DNA of 64,000 bases from DASSSY01 sp035708205 (GTDB lineage: Bacteria > Bacteroidota > Bacteroidia > Chitinophagales > Chitinophagaceae). This document shows, in pieces, positions 61,813 through 64,000 of this stretch (position 1 is its first letter; the number at the start of each line of letters is the position of its first letter). The DNA is taken from positions 1 to 64,000 of the forward strand of contig DASSSY010000006.1 in the NCBI GenBank assembly GCA_035708205.1, read 5' to 3'. The position numbers and the translations under genes are program-made. Under the pieces are notes generated by a model that was not told where the DNA came from, ran no database searches, and saw nothing but the letters and a program-made list of their open reading frames with translations.

Positions 61813-61870
61813 GGGAATTGCCGAAAACCCGGGGAAAAGAGTAGGTGTCACCGACTAAATTTACACGAAA
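61813..61870 (+). promoter_or_regulatory. Conserved 5' leader of peptide unit A
   Basis: From GGGAATTGCCGAAAACCC to the start codon, this leader aligns without gaps to the leader of unit B, with about 80% identity over 61 nt including the start. The first 18 nt are identical. A small GGT-NNN-ACC element keeps its stem while the loop differs, and CACGAAATGG surrounds both start codons. Confidence 0.65.
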
Positions 61871-61923
61871 TGGATTTAATCGTCGAATTGATCAACAGGA
61901 TCTTGGTCGCATTAGGTTTATAA
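61870..61923 (+). CDS. 17-residue hydrophobic peptide A
   Basis: ATG 61870 to TAA 61921 encodes MDLIVELINRILVALGL. Hydrophobic residues fall on one face of a helix with D2, E6, N9 and R10 on the other. Peptide B has the same length and the same LI-x2-I-L-x2-LGL frame. The reading frame sits behind a consensus promoter and a conserved leader and before a terminator. Possible roles: a type I toxin, a membrane-active or signalling peptide, or an RNA-embedded regulator. No relative is known to me. Confidence 0.6.
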   Translation: MDLIVELINRILVALGL

Positions 61924-61987
61924 TGCGTCTCCTCAAATTGGCTGCTTAAATTTTTGGAAGCCTCTCTTTTGAGCAAGATCTTCAGGT

Positions 61988-62022
61988 ACCTCCCGATGTT
62001 ATCATCCGGGAGGTCATTTTTT
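61988..62022 (+). terminator. Intrinsic terminator of peptide unit A
   Basis: ACCTCCCG pairs with CGGGAGGT around an 11-nt loop, followed by CATTTTTTG. It lies 64 nt after the peptide A stop codon. Confidence 0.75.
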
Positions 62023-62492
62023 GTTGGCCACGGTTTTTATTCAATTGTTTGATCGCTTAACCATCGCCGGCAACATCAACGGTGTAATCATATGCGGGAA
62101 TCTTCATGACCCCGGGGCGTTTTTATAACGGGCTGCTTCCGGCGGCGCCCGGAACGGCAATATTTTCAGCAATCACATTTTCTGCTTATAAAACCCTAAT
62201 GGGTAAGGAAGCCAGCTATCGTTCATGCGCTGCTTGGCTTCATAACCTGTGCTCATTTTACCGCCTCGCCCGCCATCTTTCCAGCCCTGGTAATTCATTT
62301 TTCGTCAATGGTTAACCGTTTTTGCGGGCAATTGTTCTGGCGGAAAAACATATTTTATGTAATCCTTCGGGCTGAATATCACTTTTTAACAGCTTGTTAT
62401 TCATTTTGGCAGGTTTTTCAGACGGTTAACGGCTCCAGGTATGGATAATGCAAATTTTAATAAATTATGTATTGTATTTTAAAGGCTTAATC

Positions 62493-62522
62493 TTTGTTTT
62501 TTGGCTTTGATTTATATCTTTG
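62493..62522 (+). promoter_or_regulatory. Promoter of peptide unit B
   Basis: TTTG (62493-62496), 18 nt, TATCTTTG (62515-62522). The -7 element is identical to that of unit A, and the shared ATAAATTATGTAT lies upstream at 62459. Confidence 0.68.
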
Positions 62523-62538
62523 TCTGTATGAAAAGAAC

Positions 62539-62596
62539 GGGAATTGCCGAAAACCCAAGAAACAGAGTAGGTATAACCAATAATACTTTCACGAAA
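62539..62596 (+). promoter_or_regulatory. Conserved 5' leader of peptide unit B
   Basis: This is the counterpart of 61813-61870: same length and same first 18 nt. There are 12 differences over 61 nt, most of them clustered in the segment just upstream of CACGAAATGG. Confidence 0.65.
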
Positions 62597-62649
62597 TGGC
62601 TGCATTATTAGCTTTAATCGAAAAGATCTTAGGTTTATTAGGTCTTTAA
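62596..62649 (+). CDS. 17-residue hydrophobic peptide B
   Basis: ATG 62596 to TAA 62647 encodes MAALLALIEKILGLLGL. It is even more Leu-rich than peptide A, with a single charged pair E9-K10 where A has N-R. It shares M1, L7, I8, I11, L12, L15, G16 and L17 with peptide A. After the stop, AGGTC and GACCT can fold over the end of the frame, and a perfect 16-bp palindrome, ACAGGATTAATCCTGT, lies at 62662-62677. Confidence 0.6.
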   Translation: MAALLALIEKILGLLGL

Positions 62650-62689
62650 TCTTGACCTCCAACAGGATTAATCCTGTCCGAGATTCGCC

Positions 62690-62726
62690 AAAACCGCCAC
62701 CGGATGATTTTCCCGGTGGCGGTTTT
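62690..62726 (+). terminator. Intrinsic terminator of peptide unit B
   Basis: AAAACCGCCACCGG and CCGGTGGCGGTTTT form a perfect 14-bp stem with a 9-nt loop; the T-run is part of the right arm. It separates unit B from the agmatinase-family gene. Confidence 0.85.
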
Positions 62727-62857
62727 GTATTGTGGCGGAAAAAGATGGTGGCTTGTCGTTTAACCGGTTATACGGCCTTTGGCCTCTCATACGTCTCATA
62801 GCTGGCCGGGTCATTCATCGCCTCATTTGCGGCAGCCAAAATCAGCTTTCCTTTTCG

Positions 62858-62865
62858 TACCTTTG
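62858..62865 (+). promoter_or_regulatory. -7 element TACCTTTG of the agmatinase-family gene
   Basis: TACCTTTG fits TAnnTTTG, giving a leader of about 22 nt before ATG 62893. The only upstream TTTG (62826) is 28 nt away, too far for a standard -33 element. Confidence 0.45.
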
Positions 62866-62892
62866 TCCCCTTAATTTTAATTTGGCATCATC

Positions 62893-63942
62893 ATGAACAA
62901 TGTGCTGCAGAGTTTTGACCCGAATGCGCCGGGATTGAAAAACAATAACATCTTTGGGCTCCCCTTTAGCGAGGACGACGCAGAAGTCATTTTAATTCCC
63001 ATACCTTGGGAGGTGACCGTAAGCTACCGGCAGGGTACCTCAAGGGGCCCGGAGCAAATATTTGACGCTTCCGTTCAGGTGGATCTGTTCGATCCGGATT
63101 TTAAGGATGTTTGGAAAAAGGGGTTTTACATGTTACCGGTGGATAAGAATATCCGCAATAAGAGTGATTATCTCCGCAGCTGTGCCGAGCTTATTATCGG
63201 CTGCCTTTATGATAATTGTCCTATTGATAAAAATAACCAGTTATGTTCCAAGCTTCGGGAAGTGAATGAAGGCGGCAAGTTTCTCATGGACTGGCTTTAT
63301 GATATTTCCTCCCGCTTGTTGAAATCGGGTAAAAAAGTGGGCTTGGTAGGCGGCGACCACAGCACGCCTTTGGGTTATATCAAGGCCCTGGGTAACAAAC
63401 ATCCCGATTTTGGCCTGTTGCATATTGACGCCCATTCTGATCTCCGGGTGGCCTATGAAGGGTTTACTTATTCGCACGCCTCAATTATGTATAATGTCCT
63501 TCAGGAAGTACCGCAAGTGTCCAAGTTGGTCCAGGTGGGCATCCGGGATTATTGCGATGAGGAGCTGGAAGTGATCAATAACAGCAATGGCCGCGTGAAA
63601 GCCTTTTTTGACCGGGATATTAAAGAGGCGCAATTTGGCGGTACACAGTGGGTGACCATTGTGGAACAGATCATTGAGACCTTACCTGAGAATATTTATA
63701 TCAGCTTTGATATTGACGGTTTAGACCCGAAATTGTGTCCGAACACCGGAACACCTGTCCCTGGCGGGTTTGAATTGGAACAAATTTTCTTTTTATTGAA
63801 AAAGATCCGGGAAAAAGGTAAGAAGATCATTGGCTTCGACCTTAATGAAGTGTCCAGCGGGGCCAAGGGGAATGACTGCATCGACCCGATTGTCGGCGCC
63901 CGCGCCCTGTATAATCTTTGTAACCATCTGGCCGTGTCATAA
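62893..63942 (+). CDS. Agmatinase/arginase (ureohydrolase) family enzyme
   Basis: The 349-residue protein has the ureohydrolase metal sites GGDHSTPLGY (His), HIDAHSDLR (D-x-H-x-D) and SFDIDGLDP (D-x-D), plus YRQGTSRGPEQI at the N-terminus, where arginases and agmatinases bind the guanidino side. It is longer than usual owing to an insertion at about 75-125. Two Mn ions would activate water to cleave agmatine, arginine or a related guanidino compound. The Bacteroidota members are usually called agmatinase. The substrate is not decided by the sequence. The ornithine aminotransferase gene lies 20 kb away. Confidence 0.86.
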   Translation: MNNVLQSFDPNAPGLKNNNIFGLPFSEDDAEVILIPIPWEVTVSYRQGTSRGPEQIFDASVQVDLFDPDFKDVWKKGFYMLPVDKNIRNKSDYLRSCAELIIGCLYDNCPIDKNNQLCSKLREVNEGGKFLMDWLYDISSRLLKSGKKVGLVGGDHSTPLGYIKALGNKHPDFGLLHIDAHSDLRVAYEGFTYSHASIMYNVLQEVPQVSKLVQVGIRDYCDEELEVINNSNGRVKAFFDRDIKEAQFGGTQWVTIVEQIIETLPENIYISFDIDGLDPKLCPNTGTPVPGGFELEQIFFLLKKIREKGKKIIGFDLNEVSSGAKGNDCIDPIVGARALYNLCNHLAVS

Positions 63943-64000
63943 GGCGCTTCCTGGCCGGTATTATACGCCACAACTTTTTAACATGGACAACAACACGGTT

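Larger units (their letters stand above)
61239..62892. other. 1.65 kb region without ordinary genes; holds two small peptide units
   Basis: The region contains, in order: a run of short hairpins (61426-61498); an AraC-type gene remnant on the minus strand (61599-61690); peptide unit A (61772-62022); a stretch at 62030-62450 with no supported gene (one minus-strand frame from about 62319, starting MNYQGWKDGGRGGKMSTGYE, is unsupported); peptide unit B (62493-62726); and the promoter of the agmatinase-family gene. Confidence 0.6.

Noticed and set aside
62106..62315. 69-codon plus-strand frame between the peptide units
   Set aside because: Rare-looking composition, no promoter or ribosome-binding site, and no recognisable motif.
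62493..62892. Peptide B as a leader-peptide attenuator for the agmatinase-family gene
   Set aside because: Unit A has the same leader and peptide but no downstream gene, the agmatinase-family gene has its own -7 element after the terminator, and a Leu-rich leader would not fit arginine/agmatine metabolism.

Overview
The window looks like a chromosomal segment of a Bacteroidota bacterium, most likely in or near the Chitinophagaceae. The evidence is: surface proteins with gliding-motility-type (CHU_C) or type IX secretion (T9SS) C-terminal domains; many promoters of the Bacteroidota form TTTG-N19-TAnnTTTG; a division/cell-wall (dcw) cluster without murF or ddl but with an FtsL-like protein and a PASTA-type FtsI; and RNase Y, a LuxC-type acyl-CoA reductase beside a dicluster ferredoxin, and KUP in typical Bacteroidota form. 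Base composition is near 50% GC except for a 1.65 kb AT-rich insert and an AT-rich gap near 58.4 kb.

Layout. 1-3.1 kb: two secreted CHU_C proteins, the first cut by the window edge. 3.35-6.6 kb: an AIM24-family protein and convergent PriA. 6.8-22.8 kb: the dcw operon mraZ-rsmH-ftsL-ftsI-murE-mraY-murD-ftsW-murG-murC-ftsQ-ftsA-ftsZ, headed by phased MraZ boxes and closed by an intrinsic terminator. 22.8-23.64 kb: palindromic REP-like repeats around a frameshifted GIY-YIG nuclease gene. 23.6-28.8 kb: a T9SS protein and an HtrA protease, separated by an AT-rich three-gene insert bounded by 36-bp direct repeats that match the htrA terminator. 29-38.5 kb: acyl-CoA reductase/ferredoxin, an ArsR-SRPBCC-DoxX-YdeI operon, LspA, kynureninase, KUP, RibF and an ArsC-like protein. 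38.5-46.8 kb: a lipoprotein, HutH, ornithine aminotransferase, a VIT-like protein, FabG and a membrane patatin. 47-51.4 kb: RNase Y, PurN, a LysM protein and an esterase. 51.7-57.9 kb: a MarR-regulated TolC/HlyD/RND efflux operon with two matching palindromic operators. 58.5-61.2 kb: three small secreted surface proteins. 61.2-62.9 kb: a 1.65 kb region without ordinary genes. 62.9-63.9 kb: an agmatinase/arginase-family enzyme.

The most novel-looking signal is in the 61.2-62.9 kb region. Two independent transcription units, about 0.7 kb apart, each have a consensus promoter, a conserved ungapped 58-nt leader, a 17-codon reading frame for a hydrophobic/amphipathic peptide (MDLIVELINRILVALGL and MAALLALIEKILGLLGL) and an intrinsic terminator. 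They resemble type I toxin or membrane-active peptide genes. The second candidate is the AT-rich insert at 25.6-27.3 kb. It has target-like direct repeats but no recombinase, and it carries an unrecognised protein with an Arg-x5-His motif, a small beta-rich protein and a translationally coupled 36-aa membrane peptide.

Several starts were moved from the longest open frame, using promoter position, ribosome-binding sites or family N-termini. Many promoters here lie so close to the start codon that the mRNAs would be leaderless or nearly so. No tRNA, rRNA, CRISPR array or intact insertion sequence was seen. All assignments rest on reading the sequence; no database search was run.
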